In this document: one piece after another, positions 28,249 through 37,648 of the stretch
Numbering within the stretch: the stretch's first letter is position 1
How the letters are laid out: each line of letters begins with the position of its first letter
Source: Cyclobacteriaceae bacterium
Lineage (GTDB): Bacteria; Bacteroidota; Bacteroidia; Cytophagales; Cyclobacteriaceae
DNA length: 64,000 nt
Direction of reading: 5' to 3'
Assembly (NCBI GenBank): GCA_022841475.1
Contig: JALHRJ010000016.1
Span: 28,381 to 92,380 of the forward strand
Notes under the pieces: generated by a model
Databases searched by the model: none
The model's input: the letters and a program-made list of their open reading frames with translations, nothing else
Told to the model about the DNA's origin: nothing
Made by a program: the position numbers and the translations under genes

Positions 28249-29694
28249 TCAGGTTCCTTTCCCGGGAGCTGCCTTTTTCGCTTGAATGAATTTCTCGTGT
28301 TTGATGAAAAAATCCTCCAACTGCTTTACGGGTAACTTTTTACCGATGATTTTATGTTTATTATCAAGTATATAAAGTGATGGGGTAGTATCAGAGTGAT
28401 AAAGCTTGGAGTAGTGCTGAGGAATGTAGGAGCGAGGACCGTTTACCGATATCCAGGTTGTTTTCATTTCTTTTATGAAGTCTTTCATTTTTTGAATGGA
28501 GGTATCTGAGGATACAGCATACACCTCTAAATCAAACTTCGTTCGACTCTTATTGTAGAACTCAACCAACTTAGGCGTTTCCTCACGGCAATGACCACAG
28601 TCTGGATCAAAAATCCATAATATGGTGTATTTGTTTTTGATGTCATATATGGAGCGGGGTTGCAGGTTTTGATCTTGCATGATCAGGTTGGCTCCTATTT
28701 TACCGACAAGGCTTGGGCGTAACTTTTCGGCATAGTCCTTTAGGTTTTGCTTTATTTTGTCACTCACCCAAAAGTTCATCTCCCCAGAAGCGAAGTATTT
28801 ATCATACAATCGCACATACACTTCGTCCAGACCCATAATCTCCGGATTCTGATACATAAACACACAGTTCCATACTAAGTATTTATATGTTTCGGGATTC
28901 TTCCTTGCTTTAGCTACCATCTTATCAATGGCCAACATAATGGTGTCGGGCACCGGTGCATAAAGTTTATTCAGATACTCTTTGATTTTCTCCTGATAGA
29001 TAGGCCTTGGCAAACGAAGCAGTGCATCATCGGCAAGATCAAACTTGTCAAAGAAGTGTTCGCGGTAATATAGCAACTGAAATGTTGAGTCGATCGTGCC
29101 ATCAGCTTTTTTAGGTGGTGCTGGTGCTTCTATGGGTTGGGTTGCCTTCAGTAAGCGGGCCGTTAAGCTTGTTGGATTTTTTTCAACCAATTCATTTTGA
29201 TACTTAACAACCTGTTCATTGATTTTCGTAAAAGATTCCCGGGCAGATTTCTTTTGATCTTCGGCTAGCGAACTGTCCTTGAGTATTTTTATAAAAGGCT
29301 CAGCTTCCTTACCGCGCTCCATATTGAAACGCATATTCTCAAAGAAGAGTCGATTGTCTTCGTCTCCTTTTACTGTAACGGTTTTTATAAAATCTTCTGA
29401 ATTCCCTTCGATGGTAAATTTCTGATTGGAGCCCACTACAAAATCAAAAATCTTTGATTTACCGAGCACAAGAAAATACACGCCCTGAGGCAAGCTTTGT
29501 GCATTATCAAACTTGAAAGCCCCCGCTACTGTGGAGCGCGCGGTATCTTTTAAATAGGTTTGTTCGCCATAGTAATGCCCCAAAAAAACTGTTGTATCAT
29601 TCCAGCCCTTTATTTTGAAGTCAATGGCATAACCAGTTTGGCCAACAACCTGAAGCGAAGAAAAACCAAGTAATAAAACAATCAACAACCTCAT
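28249..29694 (-). CDS. Exported thioredoxin-like protein (DUF4369/DUF5106/TlpA type)
   Basis: A 481-residue exported protein. The signal peptide MRLLIVLLLGFSSLQVVGQ begins at the ATG at 29694; the upstream in-frame start at 29754 would add 20 residues before it. An N-terminal DUF4369-like beta domain (FKIKGWNDTTVFLGHYYGEQ, residues about 24-120) is followed by a helical DUF5106-like middle part and a C-terminal thioredoxin-fold domain with the redox pair Cys366-Gly-His-Cys369 in IFDPDCGHCREETPK and the cis-Pro segment TPSLYIL. Such proteins are periplasmic or envelope thiol-disulphide oxidoreductases in Bacteroidota. The client is unknown. Confidence 0.87.
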   Translation of the reverse strand: MRLLIVLLLGFSSLQVVGQTGYAIDFKIKGWNDTTVFLGHYYGEQTYLKDTARSTVAGAFKFDNAQSLPQGVYFLVLGKSKIFDFVVGSNQKFTIEGNSEDFIKTVTVKGDEDNRLFFENMRFNMERGKEAEPFIKILKDSSLAEDQKKSARESFTKINEQVVKYQNELVEKNPTSLTARLLKATQPIEAPAPPKKADGTIDSTFQLLYYREHFFDKFDLADDALLRLPRPIYQEKIKEYLNKLYAPVPDTIMLAIDKMVAKARKNPETYKYLVWNCVFMYQNPEIMGLDEVYVRLYDKYFASGEMNFWVSDKIKQNLKDYAEKLRPSLVGKIGANLIMQDQNLQPRSIYDIKNKYTILWIFDPDCGHCREETPKLVEFYNKSRTKFDLEVYAVSSDTSIQKMKDFIKEMKTTWISVNGPRSYIPQHYSKLYHSDTTPSLYILDNKHKIIGKKLPVKQLEDFFIKHEKFIQAKKAAPGKGT

Positions 29695-29841
29695 TTTTCG
29701 TTCAAGATTAATGTTTGACAAATTTCTAAAATTCAAAGGTCTTTCCAAGAACAATTAATAGGCCAATGTAACGGAAGGTAAGTTTGCCCCTCAATTTTCT
29801 TCACTAACCTTCCTACCTTATGCACTATCAACTTTTAAAAT

Positions 29842-29849
29842 TACTTTTG
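29842..29849 (+). promoter_or_regulatory. Possible -7 promoter element for gldA
   Basis: TACTTTTG is a full match to the Bacteroidota -7 consensus TAnnTTTG and lies 11 nt before the gldA ATG, which would give a very short leader. A TTG -33 element at the usual spacing is not seen. Confidence 0.35.
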
Positions 29850-29860
29850 CAGCGCTAAAA

Positions 29861-30781
29861 ATGTCGTTATACGTTTCCCATCTCACCAAAGTCTATGGTC
29901 AGCAAAAAGCTGTAGATGATATCTCATTTTCAATTGAGAAGGGTGAAATAGTTGGGTTTTTGGGCCCCAACGGAGCGGGCAAGTCTACCACTATGAAGAT
30001 TGCTACCGGGTACCTGCCTCCAACATCCGGTTCGGTTCATGTAAATGATCATGATGTTACATTGCAGTCGCTTCGCGTGCGGAAAATGATAGGCTACCTG
30101 CCTGAACATAATCCTCTTTATCTGGATATGTATGTGCATGAGTACCTTCATTTTATTGGGAGGATTTTTGAAATTACATCCTCCACGTTAAAAGTGCGGG
30201 TTCCTGAGATTATTTCCCTTTGTGGATTAAGGTTGGAGCAAAATAAAAAGATTGAGGCCTTATCGAAAGGTTTCCGCCAACGCGTAGGGCTTGCTCAGGC
30301 ACTGATACACAACCCGGAAGTATTGATATTGGATGAACCCACCACAGGACTTGATCCCAACCAGATTTTAGAAATCCGAAAGCTGATCAAAGATATTAGT
30401 CAGAATAAAACCGTGCTCTTCTCCACACACATCATGCAGGAAGTGCAAGCTCTTTGCGATCGGGTAATTGTTATCAACCGGGGTGAAATTGTGGCAGATG
30501 ATACTGTGAATAATTTATTAAAGCAGACAGGAAATGTAGATGTAGAAGTTGAGTTTGAAGGAGAAGTGAATGAAGATGATTTACGGATGTTGCCCGGAGT
30601 TGAAGGAGTAATCCAACTGCGAAAAGGATGTTATCGTCTATCTGCGAAAGAGGGTTTTGATTTGCGTCCGGAAGTATTTCGCTTTGCGGCCGACAAAAAA
30701 CTTTCATTGATTGGATTGAAACAGCAAGAGAATACGCTGGAAGAAATTTTCAGATCATTAACCTCAAAAGAAGCGGTATGA
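29861..30781 (+). CDS. gldA: Gliding motility ABC transporter ATPase GldA
   Basis: A 306-residue ABC ATPase. Walker A GPNGAGKST is at about residues 34-42, signature LSKGFRQRVGLAQAL near 133 and Walker B VLILDEPTTGLDP near 154, with switch His in LFSTHIMQEV. A C-terminal extension (about 220-306) is typical of ATPases of the drug/polysaccharide-exporter type. The order gldA-gldF-gldG identifies it as the gliding set: GldA is the cytoplasmic ATPase paired with GldF and GldG, which are required for gliding in Flavobacterium johnsoniae. Its stop overlaps the next start (ATGA). Confidence 0.93.
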   Translation: MSLYVSHLTKVYGQQKAVDDISFSIEKGEIVGFLGPNGAGKSTTMKIATGYLPPTSGSVHVNDHDVTLQSLRVRKMIGYLPEHNPLYLDMYVHEYLHFIGRIFEITSSTLKVRVPEIISLCGLRLEQNKKIEALSKGFRQRVGLAQALIHNPEVLILDEPTTGLDPNQILEIRKLIKDISQNKTVLFSTHIMQEVQALCDRVIVINRGEIVADDTVNNLLKQTGNVDVEVEFEGEVNEDDLRMLPGVEGVIQLRKGCYRLSAKEGFDLRPEVFRFAADKKLSLIGLKQQENTLEEIFRSLTSKEAV

Positions 30782-31500
30782 TCCAGGTATTTGCCAAAGA
30801 GTTTAACAGCTTCCTGAATTCACTGATTGCCTATATCGTAATCGGATTTTTTCTTACGGGTATCGGGTTAATGATGTGGGTGTTTCCCGAAACATCGGTG
30901 TTAGATTATGGCTTCGCTGATCTTGATACGTTGTTCTCGATGGGTCCCTATGTATTTATCTTTCTGATTCCGGCCATCACCATGAAAAGTTTTGCTGAGG
31001 AGAAAAAGATGGGAACACTTGAGTTGTTGTTAACAAAGCCACTAAGCGACTGGCATGTAGTGTTGGGAAAATTCTTAGCCGCCTGGGCATTGGTTTTTCT
31101 TGCCTTGATACCAACCATTATTTACTACTTCACGGTTTACCGTTTGGGTAACCCGGTTGGTAATATTGATACAGCCGGAGTGATTGGTTCTTATCTGGGG
31201 CTTACGTTGCTTGCGATGGTGTTCTGTGCCATTGGGTTGCTGGCTTCATCCCTCACATCCAATCAGGTTGTGTCATTTATTTTAGCTGCGTTCCTATGTT
31301 TTATTATTTATACTGGATTTGATTCACTCTCTTCTTTGGGTGCAAATGCCGCGTTGTTCGTTAAGCAAGCCGGCATATTGTATCATTATGAAGCACTCAG
31401 CAAAGGCTTGGTCGATAGTCGCGATGTGATTTATTTTCTGAGCGTAACTGGATTTGTTTTACTTACCACCAAAGTGGTTATCAGCAGCAGGCAATGGTGA
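30778..31500 (+). CDS. gldF: Gliding motility ABC transporter permease GldF
   Basis: A 240-residue inner-membrane permease of the ABC-2 type with six hydrophobic segments. It starts MIQVFAKEFNSFLNSLIAY, close to known GldF, and has the PAITMKSFAEEKKMGTLELL segment between segments two and three, typical of this permease type. It overlaps gldA by 4 nt and gldG by 7 nt, so the three subunits are translationally coupled. Confidence 0.93.
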   Translation: MIQVFAKEFNSFLNSLIAYIVIGFFLTGIGLMMWVFPETSVLDYGFADLDTLFSMGPYVFIFLIPAITMKSFAEEKKMGTLELLLTKPLSDWHVVLGKFLAAWALVFLALIPTIIYYFTVYRLGNPVGNIDTAGVIGSYLGLTLLAMVFCAIGLLASSLTSNQVVSFILAAFLCFIIYTGFDSLSSLGANAALFVKQAGILYHYEALSKGLVDSRDVIYFLSVTGFVLLTTKVVISSRQW

Positions 31501-33173
31501 ATTGGATGAAAAGTAAAAAAACGGGTGATCTGTTGTTGATAGCCAATGGGCTGGTGTTGGTGATATTGATTAATATGCTTGCCTCATTTTATTTTTTTCG
31601 TCTTGATCTTACGGAGGAGAAACGTTATACAATTCAACCGCAGACTAAAGAGCTGTTAAGTAATCTGGAAGATGATGTTTTTGTAGAAGTCTTTTTGGAG
31701 GGTGAGGATTTGAATCCCGAGTTCCGGAGACTTCAAAAATCCATTCGTGAAACACTGGAGGAATTTAAAATATATTCAGGCAACCGGCTTCAATACCTAT
31801 TCACCAATCCACAACAGGCGGCCAATGAAAAAGCCCGCAACGAATTTATTACTGAGTTAAATTCAAAAGGTATTAGTCCAAAAAATGTAATAGAAACGCG
31901 CGATGGTCAACGTGTGGAGAAATTTGTATTTCCGGGTGCCCTGGTTTCCTATGAAGGTTTTGAAACCGGTGTAATGCTGTTAAAAGGAAGTCGCGCACAA
32001 AATATCAATCAATCTCTTGAAGAAATTGAATTTGAATTAGCGAATGCTATTCACAAGTTAAGTAACATAGATCGTAAGCGGATTGGTCTTCTTACAGACC
32101 ACGGTGAGCTAGACAGTCTTGAGTTTGCAAGCTTCAACAACGCATTGCTGGATCAATATGATGTCTTTAAAGTTTCACTAGCAAACAAGACATCCATAAC
32201 AGGCTATGATTTATTAATCTCAGCCAAACCCACGCGAGAATTTTCCGCAGCGGATAAATATAAAATTGATCAATACCTGATGCACGGAGGCAAACTTCTC
32301 TTTTTACTCGATCGCCTTGATGCGGATATGAAACGCGCCTCCGAAGAAGACTATTTTGCTTTTCCGTATGATCTTAATCTGGATGATCAGTTGTTTAAAT
32401 ATGGCGTGCGTATCAATCAGGATCTTATTCAGGATGGTGTGTCAGGCAAATATCCAATTGTAGTTGGTGGCGACCGCAATCAGCCTCAGATTATGCAAAT
32501 GGACTGGCCTTTCTTTCCGCTGGTTAATCAATATGCCAATCATCCCATCACCAGAAACCTGGATGCCTCTTTGTTGAAGTTCGTAAGTAGTATCGACACC
32601 GTAAAAGCGGTAGGCGTAACAAAGACTCCCTTGTTGTTTTCATCGCAGTATTCAAGAAAAGTTATGGCACCCGTTAAAGTTGGTGTCAACGATCTGCGCA
32701 AGCAAATGCAGGAAGGCAATTTTGATGCTGGTAAAATTCCGATTGGATATTTATTGGAAGGCGAGTTTACATCTCTTTACAAAAACCGTTTTGCACCAGA
32801 AGGCGTTGATACAACCGCGTTTAGAGATCAAAGCGAGCCGACAAAAATGATTGTTATTGCCGATGGCGACCTGGCACGCAACGATGTTAATCCCCGCGAT
32901 GGCAATCCTCAGCAATTAGGATTGGACCCGTTTACACAATATACCTTCGCCAATCAGGATTTGCTGATGAACATGGTTGCTTATCTCGTTGACGAAAATG
33001 GATTGATCAAAGCTAGAAATAAAGAAGTTCGGGTACGACCACTGGACAAAGAAAAAATCCGCAACGAAAGATCGTTCTGGCAAGTAATAAACCTGGTGGT
33101 ACCAATTGTCATTCTTATTCTGTTTGGATTGGTAAGATCGTATTGGAGAAAAATAAAATTTACACGCTTCTGA
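31494..33173 (+). CDS. gldG: Gliding motility ABC transporter substrate-binding component GldG
   Basis: A 559-residue protein with one N-terminal membrane segment (LIANGLVLVILINMLASFYF) followed by a periplasmic domain that begins with the RLDLTEEKRYTIQPQTKELL signature of GldG and ends with a second membrane segment (VINLVVPIVILILFGLVRSYW) and a short basic tail. The layout is that of GldG/DUF4350-like proteins linked to ABC transporters. The ATG overlaps gldF by 7 nt, and the stop shares a base with the ATG of the DUF4340 gene (TGATG). Confidence 0.93.
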   Translation: MVNWMKSKKTGDLLLIANGLVLVILINMLASFYFFRLDLTEEKRYTIQPQTKELLSNLEDDVFVEVFLEGEDLNPEFRRLQKSIRETLEEFKIYSGNRLQYLFTNPQQAANEKARNEFITELNSKGISPKNVIETRDGQRVEKFVFPGALVSYEGFETGVMLLKGSRAQNINQSLEEIEFELANAIHKLSNIDRKRIGLLTDHGELDSLEFASFNNALLDQYDVFKVSLANKTSITGYDLLISAKPTREFSAADKYKIDQYLMHGGKLLFLLDRLDADMKRASEEDYFAFPYDLNLDDQLFKYGVRINQDLIQDGVSGKYPIVVGGDRNQPQIMQMDWPFFPLVNQYANHPITRNLDASLLKFVSSIDTVKAVGVTKTPLLFSSQYSRKVMAPVKVGVNDLRKQMQEGNFDAGKIPIGYLLEGEFTSLYKNRFAPEGVDTTAFRDQSEPTKMIVIADGDLARNDVNPRDGNPQQLGLDPFTQYTFANQDLLMNMVAYLVDENGLIKARNKEVRVRPLDKEKIRNERSFWQVINLVVPIVILILFGLVRSYWRKIKFTRF

Positions 33174-34108
33174 TGCAGGAGAAAAAGAACATCCGTTTGC
33201 TAGTTTCCCTGGTAGTACTTATCGGGTTATGTGTTGTTTTTATCTTTTTTGGAAGTAGTAGAAATGCTGTTGATGTAGATAAAGAACTTTTTCGGGTAGA
33301 GGATCAAACTCAAGTGAACAAAGTTGTGATGGATAGTAAGCAAAGCAACATTGAACTTAGGTTTGATGGATCAAAATGGCTCATAAATAATTCTTTCGAA
33401 GCAGACCGGCAGATGGTAAAAGTTTTTTTTGCTACGATCCTGCAAGCTGAACCAAAACGGCCGCTGGCAGAAGGTATTCAGGATTCTGTTAGCAATTATC
33501 TTGTTAATAATGGCATTCGTGTTACACTCTTCGAAGATGAAGTACTCGTTAAAGATTTTTGGGTAAGTGGTAATGAACGCAAAACCGAAACTTATTTTCA
33601 GTTAGCGCAAACTAAGATTCCCTATTTAATTACGATACCAGGGTATCGGGTTTATGTGGCCTCTATTTTTGAATTGACCGTTCCCGAATGGCGCGATAAG
33701 AGAATTTTTAATTTCAACTGGCAGAACTTTAAAAGTTTACAAGCTCAATTCCCACAGCAAGCAAATCAGGATTTTACAGTTTCATTTGCCAATCAGCTTT
33801 TTGGTATAAATGAAGTGGCGGTGGCAGACACTACCAAATTGAGTAATTATTTGGAGTCGGTCTTTAATCTTCAGGCAGATCAGTTCCCTACTAATATTCC
33901 AGGTAAGTATGACAGCCTGCTCAAAACCGTTCCGGTTTACTCCATTACGATAATGGATATTGCCAACAGGGCATACCAGTTGGAGGTTTTTCCACCACTA
34001 AAAGGTGAGCAGGTTATTCTTGGCCGGGTTAATGCCGACTTGCCTGTGTATTTTAATCCAAAGCAAATTGCTCAAATCGTGCGAAAAAGGAGCTATTTCG
34101 AGTACTAA
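33173..34108 (+). CDS. DUF4340 domain protein, gldAFG operon member
   Basis: A 311-residue protein starting at an ATG that shares one base with the gldG stop. A single N-terminal membrane segment (IRLLVSLVVLIGLCVVFIFFG) precedes a periplasmic part with a repeated pattern of beta strands (VNKVVMDSKQSNIELRFDGS, then YFQLAQTKIPYLITIPGYRV), as in DUF4340 proteins, which frequently accompany GldG-type proteins. It is a likely accessory of the transporter; no function is proven. An AAACCAA/TTGGTTT repeat spans the stop and 30 bases downstream and could be a weak terminator before dnaN. Confidence 0.82.
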   Translation: MQEKKNIRLLVSLVVLIGLCVVFIFFGSSRNAVDVDKELFRVEDQTQVNKVVMDSKQSNIELRFDGSKWLINNSFEADRQMVKVFFATILQAEPKRPLAEGIQDSVSNYLVNNGIRVTLFEDEVLVKDFWVSGNERKTETYFQLAQTKIPYLITIPGYRVYVASIFELTVPEWRDKRIFNFNWQNFKSLQAQFPQQANQDFTVSFANQLFGINEVAVADTTKLSNYLESVFNLQADQFPTNIPGKYDSLLKTVPVYSITIMDIANRAYQLEVFPPLKGEQVILGRVNADLPVYFNPKQIAQIVRKRSYFEY

Positions 34109-34189
34109 ACCAACCCATTCATTCATTTTTCTGATTGGTTTTTCTTTATAACTTTACCGCCCTATACAACCACAAACCACTGATTTGCA

Positions 34190-35314
34190 ATGAAGTTTAT
34201 AGTTAATTCAAGCTACCTGCTTAAGCAACTTTCTAATATCAACGGGGTAATCACCACCAACCCGGTAGTTCCGATCCTTGAGAACTTCCTGTTTGAAATT
34301 GATAAGAGTAGTCTGACTGTTACCGCCTCAGATTTGCAAACCTCCATGATTACAGAGATCTCGGTGGAATCTAAAGAAAAAGGCAACATCGCTGTGCCTG
34401 CCCGGATTCTGCTGGATACACTCAAAAATCTACCTGATCAGCCTGTTACATTTTCAATTGACGAGTCAACGTATAGCATCGAAATCAGTTCCGACAACGG
34501 TCGTTACAAATTAGCCGGTGAAAACGCAACAGACTTCCCTAAGGTACCAGCCGTATCTAATGATTTCTCAGCTTCTATATCTTCTGAAGTATTAGCCAGA
34601 GCAATTAACAATACCATCTTTGCTACCAGCAGCGATGAACTTCGTCCTGCCATGACGGGCGTTTATGTAAACCTGGGCGAAAAGAATACGACTTTCGTTG
34701 CAACCGATGGTCACCGTCTGGTGCGTTACCGCAGATCGGATATCAAATCTGATAATGGTAATTCCATCATCATTCCGCGCAAAGCCCTGAATTTATTAAA
34801 GGCTACTTTGCCTACTGAGAATACAGATGTAAGTATTGACTTCAACATGTCGAATGCGTTTTTCAAGTTTGGACACATTCGTATGATTTGCCGGTTGATT
34901 GATGAACGTTTCCCGGATTATGAAAATGTAATTCCATCGCAGAATACAATTAAGATGACGATCAGCCGTACCGATTTGTTGGGATCGTTGAAACGTATTT
35001 CTATTTATGCCAACAAAACCACCCACCAGGTAAGATTAAAAATTACTGGTAGTGAATTACAGGTTTCAGCCGAAGATTTGGATTTTTCCAATGAGGCGAA
35101 CGAAAGACTTTCTTGTGAGCACGAAGGAGAAGATATTGAGATTGGCTTCAATGCTAAATTTCTGATCGAGATGTTAACGAACCTGGACACTGATCAGATT
35201 AAATTAAATATGTCGGCACCCAACAAAGCGGGTGTGATATTCCCATCAGAAAAAGAAAAAGGTGAAGATATTTTAATGCTCGTAATGCCCGTAATGCTGA
35301 ACCAGTACGTATAA
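34190..35314 (+). CDS. dnaN: DNA polymerase III beta subunit (sliding clamp)
   Basis: A 374-residue clamp made of three similar domains of about 120 residues; the chain starts MKFIVNSSYLLKQLSNINGV and ends in EDILMLVMPVMLNQYV, with the conserved ATDGHRLVRYR motif in the middle domain. It rings DNA and tethers the replicative polymerase. In this window it is not next to dnaA or recF. It follows the gld operon and ends at a strong terminator. Confidence 0.97.
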   Translation: MKFIVNSSYLLKQLSNINGVITTNPVVPILENFLFEIDKSSLTVTASDLQTSMITEISVESKEKGNIAVPARILLDTLKNLPDQPVTFSIDESTYSIEISSDNGRYKLAGENATDFPKVPAVSNDFSASISSEVLARAINNTIFATSSDELRPAMTGVYVNLGEKNTTFVATDGHRLVRYRRSDIKSDNGNSIIIPRKALNLLKATLPTENTDVSIDFNMSNAFFKFGHIRMICRLIDERFPDYENVIPSQNTIKMTISRTDLLGSLKRISIYANKTTHQVRLKITGSELQVSAEDLDFSNEANERLSCEHEGEDIEIGFNAKFLIEMLTNLDTDQIKLNMSAPNKAGVIFPSEKEKGEDILMLVMPVMLNQYV

Positions 35315-35336
35315 TTAAATTTCACCTAATGAGTTG

Positions 35337-35370
35337 AAAGCCACGCCAATTGCGTGGCTTTATTTTTTTT
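35337..35370 (+). terminator. Intrinsic terminator after dnaN
   Basis: A perfect 10-bp stem, AAAGCCACGC/GCGTGGCTTT, with a CAATT loop is followed by eight T (35363-35370), 22 nt after the dnaN stop. Confidence 0.92.
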
Positions 35371-35432
35371 AGGAGGTTACTTTTTGATATTGTAATTCAT
35401 GAATTTCTGAATTAAATTATCAAAAATTGTCT

Positions 35433-36008
35433 ATGGAAGCCTTTGGTACCTGGTGGGAAGGATTAAGTGTGATACTCAAAATATTCTGGGGTATTGCCGT
35501 ACCCTTTACACTGTTTTTTGTTCTGCAATTGATTTTATCATTTTTTGGAGCAGAATCCCCGGATGATTTACCCGATGCGGAAATTGACGCTGATCACGGT
35601 ATTCCCTTTCAGTTTCTCACCCTCAAAAATCTAATTGGTTTTTTCACCATATTTTCATGGACGGGAATTGCTTGTCTGGAGGCAGGATTATCAACCGCTT
35701 TGACACTCCTGATCGCTTCAATTGCTGGCCTGTTAATGGTCGGTTTGATGGCGGGCTTATTTTATCTGATGATGAAAACAGGGGCCGATGGTACCATGAA
35801 AATTAATGATGCCATTGGTCAGTCCGGTGAAGTTTATTTAACCATCCGCGCCAAGCGGGCAGGTATCGGAAAAATACAAGTTAAAGTGGGTGGCTCGCTA
35901 AGGACATTGGATGCCATGACGGATGATGAAGAACCTTTACCAACCGGTCAACTTGCCCGTGTAACACAAATAATTAACGATAATATCCTTTTAGTCTCTT
36001 CAAAATAA
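35433..36008 (+). CDS. NfeD-like membrane protein with OB-fold domain
   Basis: A 191-residue protein. Three hydrophobic segments (ILKIFWGIAVPFTLFFVLQL, FLTLKNLIGFFTIFSWTGIA, LIASIAGLLMVGLMAGLFYL) precede a C-terminal beta domain (about 120-191, GQSGEVYLTIRAKRAGIGK and PTGQLARVTQIINDNILLV) that looks like the NfeD OB-fold. It lies 11 bp before a flotillin gene, the standard pairing of NfeD-type proteins with flotillins (YqiJ-YqiK or YuaF-YuaG). These pairs act in membrane microdomains and stress tolerance. The ATG at 35433 is chosen over the TTG two codons upstream. Confidence 0.8.
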   Translation: MEAFGTWWEGLSVILKIFWGIAVPFTLFFVLQLILSFFGAESPDDLPDAEIDADHGIPFQFLTLKNLIGFFTIFSWTGIACLEAGLSTALTLLIASIAGLLMVGLMAGLFYLMMKTGADGTMKINDAIGQSGEVYLTIRAKRAGIGKIQVKVGGSLRTLDAMTDDEEPLPTGQLARVTQIINDNILLVSSK

Positions 36009-36019
36009 TCTATTCCGCT

Positions 36020-37585
36020 ATGCCTACTTTAATTATTCTGGCCATTGTTACCCTGTTTGTATTTATCATGATCACTTCGGTCTTGCGCAGATATAAGCGC
36101 TGTCCTTCCGATAGAATCTTAGTTGTGTATGGTAAGGTGGGAGGCGGAGGTTCAGCAAAATGTATTCATGGCGGTGCTGCTTTTATCTGGCCCGTATTTC
36201 AGGATTACTCCTTCATGGATCTTACACCAATTTCGATTGAAGTAAATCTTACGAATTCACTGAGTAAGCAGAATATCCGTGTAGATGTTCCGTCCAAATT
36301 TACGGTTGGTATTTCAACAGAATCGGGTGTGATGGAGAATGCCGCTGAGCGTTTATTAGGTCTTCAGCGCCAGGATGTTCATTCCCTGGCACACGATATT
36401 ATAGTTGGGCAAATGCGTTTGGTGGTGGCCATGATGGATATTGAGGAAATCAATACCAACCGCGATAAATTTTTACTGAATGTTTCTCACAATGTGGAAG
36501 TCGAGTTGAAGAAGATTGGCTTGAAGCTGATCAACGTTAATATTACCGACATAAAAGATGAGAGTGGATACATTGCCGCGCTCGGTAAAGAAGCAGCCGC
36601 GAAGGCTATCAATGAAGCGAAGATCCGGGTAGCTGATCAGGAGCGTATGGGTGATATCGGTAAAACAGAAGCGGAAAAGGAACGTGATATTAAAGTGTCA
36701 GAAATGGTGCGTGACCGCGATACACAAGTAGCGGTAACAATTAAAGACAAAGAGGTTTTAATAGCAGGAGCAAAGCGCGATGAGCAAATTGGTAAGGTTG
36801 AGGCAGAACGCGATACGCGTATAAAATCTGCGGAAGCTAATGCATTGGCAGTTACAGGTGAGAACCAATCGAAGATCGCGATTGCCAATTCTGATGCCTC
36901 TAGAAGGGAACGCGAAGCTGAAGCGCTTAAGAAAGCAATGGCTGCTGAGAAGGTACAAGCCGCCAGAGCACTGGAAGAGGCTTATCTGGCTGAACAAAAA
37001 GCTGAACAAGCGCGTGCCGAACGTGACCGTGCCACGCAAAATGCTACCATCGTTGTGGCTGCTGAAATCCAAAAGCAAAAAGCAATTATCGAAGCGCAAG
37101 CGGATGCGGAAAAATTAAGAGAGCGTGCAAAGGGCGAAGCCGATGCGATCTATGCCAAGCTGGAGGCGGAAGCCCGCGGTATGTATGAAATTTTAACTAA
37201 GCAAGCTCAAGGTTTACAACAGATTGTACAAGCCTCAGGGGACAATGCCCGTGATGCCGTATTGCTGTTAATAGTGGATAAATTGCCGGAACTGGTGCGC
37301 TTGCAAACAGAAGCCATTAAAAATATCAAGATTGACAAACTCACTGTGTGGGATGGTGGCAACGGTGGAGCAAATGGCGATGGTAAAACATCAACAGCTA
37401 ATTTTATTTCAGGCCTGTACAAATCGGTGCCGCCCTTACAAGAAGTATTTAATATGGCGGGCATGGAACTTCCGGATTATTTAAAAGGCAAGACAGCGGA
37501 AGAGTTGCAAAAGATGGCGGATGAGGCAAAGGAAAAACAGAGCAAAGGACTGCCGCAGGAAACAAAGCGTGACGATAAAAAGTAA
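36020..37585 (+). CDS. Flotillin-like SPFH domain protein (YqiK/YuaG type)
   Basis: A 521-residue protein. An N-terminal membrane segment (LIILAIVTLFVFIMI) is followed by an SPFH/band-7 domain (about 30-190) and a long Ala/Glu/Lys/Arg-rich coiled coil (about 190-400; AEKERDIKVSEMVRDRDTQ and related repeats), ending in a Gly-rich linker (GGNGGANGDG) and a short C-terminal domain. This is the flotillin layout. Its partner is the NfeD-like protein upstream; together they are expected to form membrane microdomain scaffolds. Confidence 0.92.
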   Translation: MPTLIILAIVTLFVFIMITSVLRRYKRCPSDRILVVYGKVGGGGSAKCIHGGAAFIWPVFQDYSFMDLTPISIEVNLTNSLSKQNIRVDVPSKFTVGISTESGVMENAAERLLGLQRQDVHSLAHDIIVGQMRLVVAMMDIEEINTNRDKFLLNVSHNVEVELKKIGLKLINVNITDIKDESGYIAALGKEAAAKAINEAKIRVADQERMGDIGKTEAEKERDIKVSEMVRDRDTQVAVTIKDKEVLIAGAKRDEQIGKVEAERDTRIKSAEANALAVTGENQSKIAIANSDASRREREAEALKKAMAAEKVQAARALEEAYLAEQKAEQARAERDRATQNATIVVAAEIQKQKAIIEAQADAEKLRERAKGEADAIYAKLEAEARGMYEILTKQAQGLQQIVQASGDNARDAVLLLIVDKLPELVRLQTEAIKNIKIDKLTVWDGGNGGANGDGKTSTANFISGLYKSVPPLQEVFNMAGMELPDYLKGKTAEELQKMADEAKEKQSKGLPQETKRDDKK

Positions 37586-37600
37586 TATGACCACCAAAAA

Positions 37601-37635
37601 AGAGCGGCCTTTCAATTCGAAAGGCCGCTCTTTTT
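37601..37635. terminator. Bidirectional intrinsic terminator
   Basis: A perfect 13-bp stem, AGAGCGGCCTTTC/GAAAGGCCGCTCT, with an AATTC loop, has A bases before and T bases after. It sits between the convergent flotillin and accC genes. Confidence 0.93.
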
Positions 37636-37648
37636 ATTTCACTTAGGA

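Noticed and set aside
34107..34143. Terminator after the DUF4340 gene
   Set aside because: AAACCAA/TTGGTTT is a short stem with a 21-nt loop; too weak to call.
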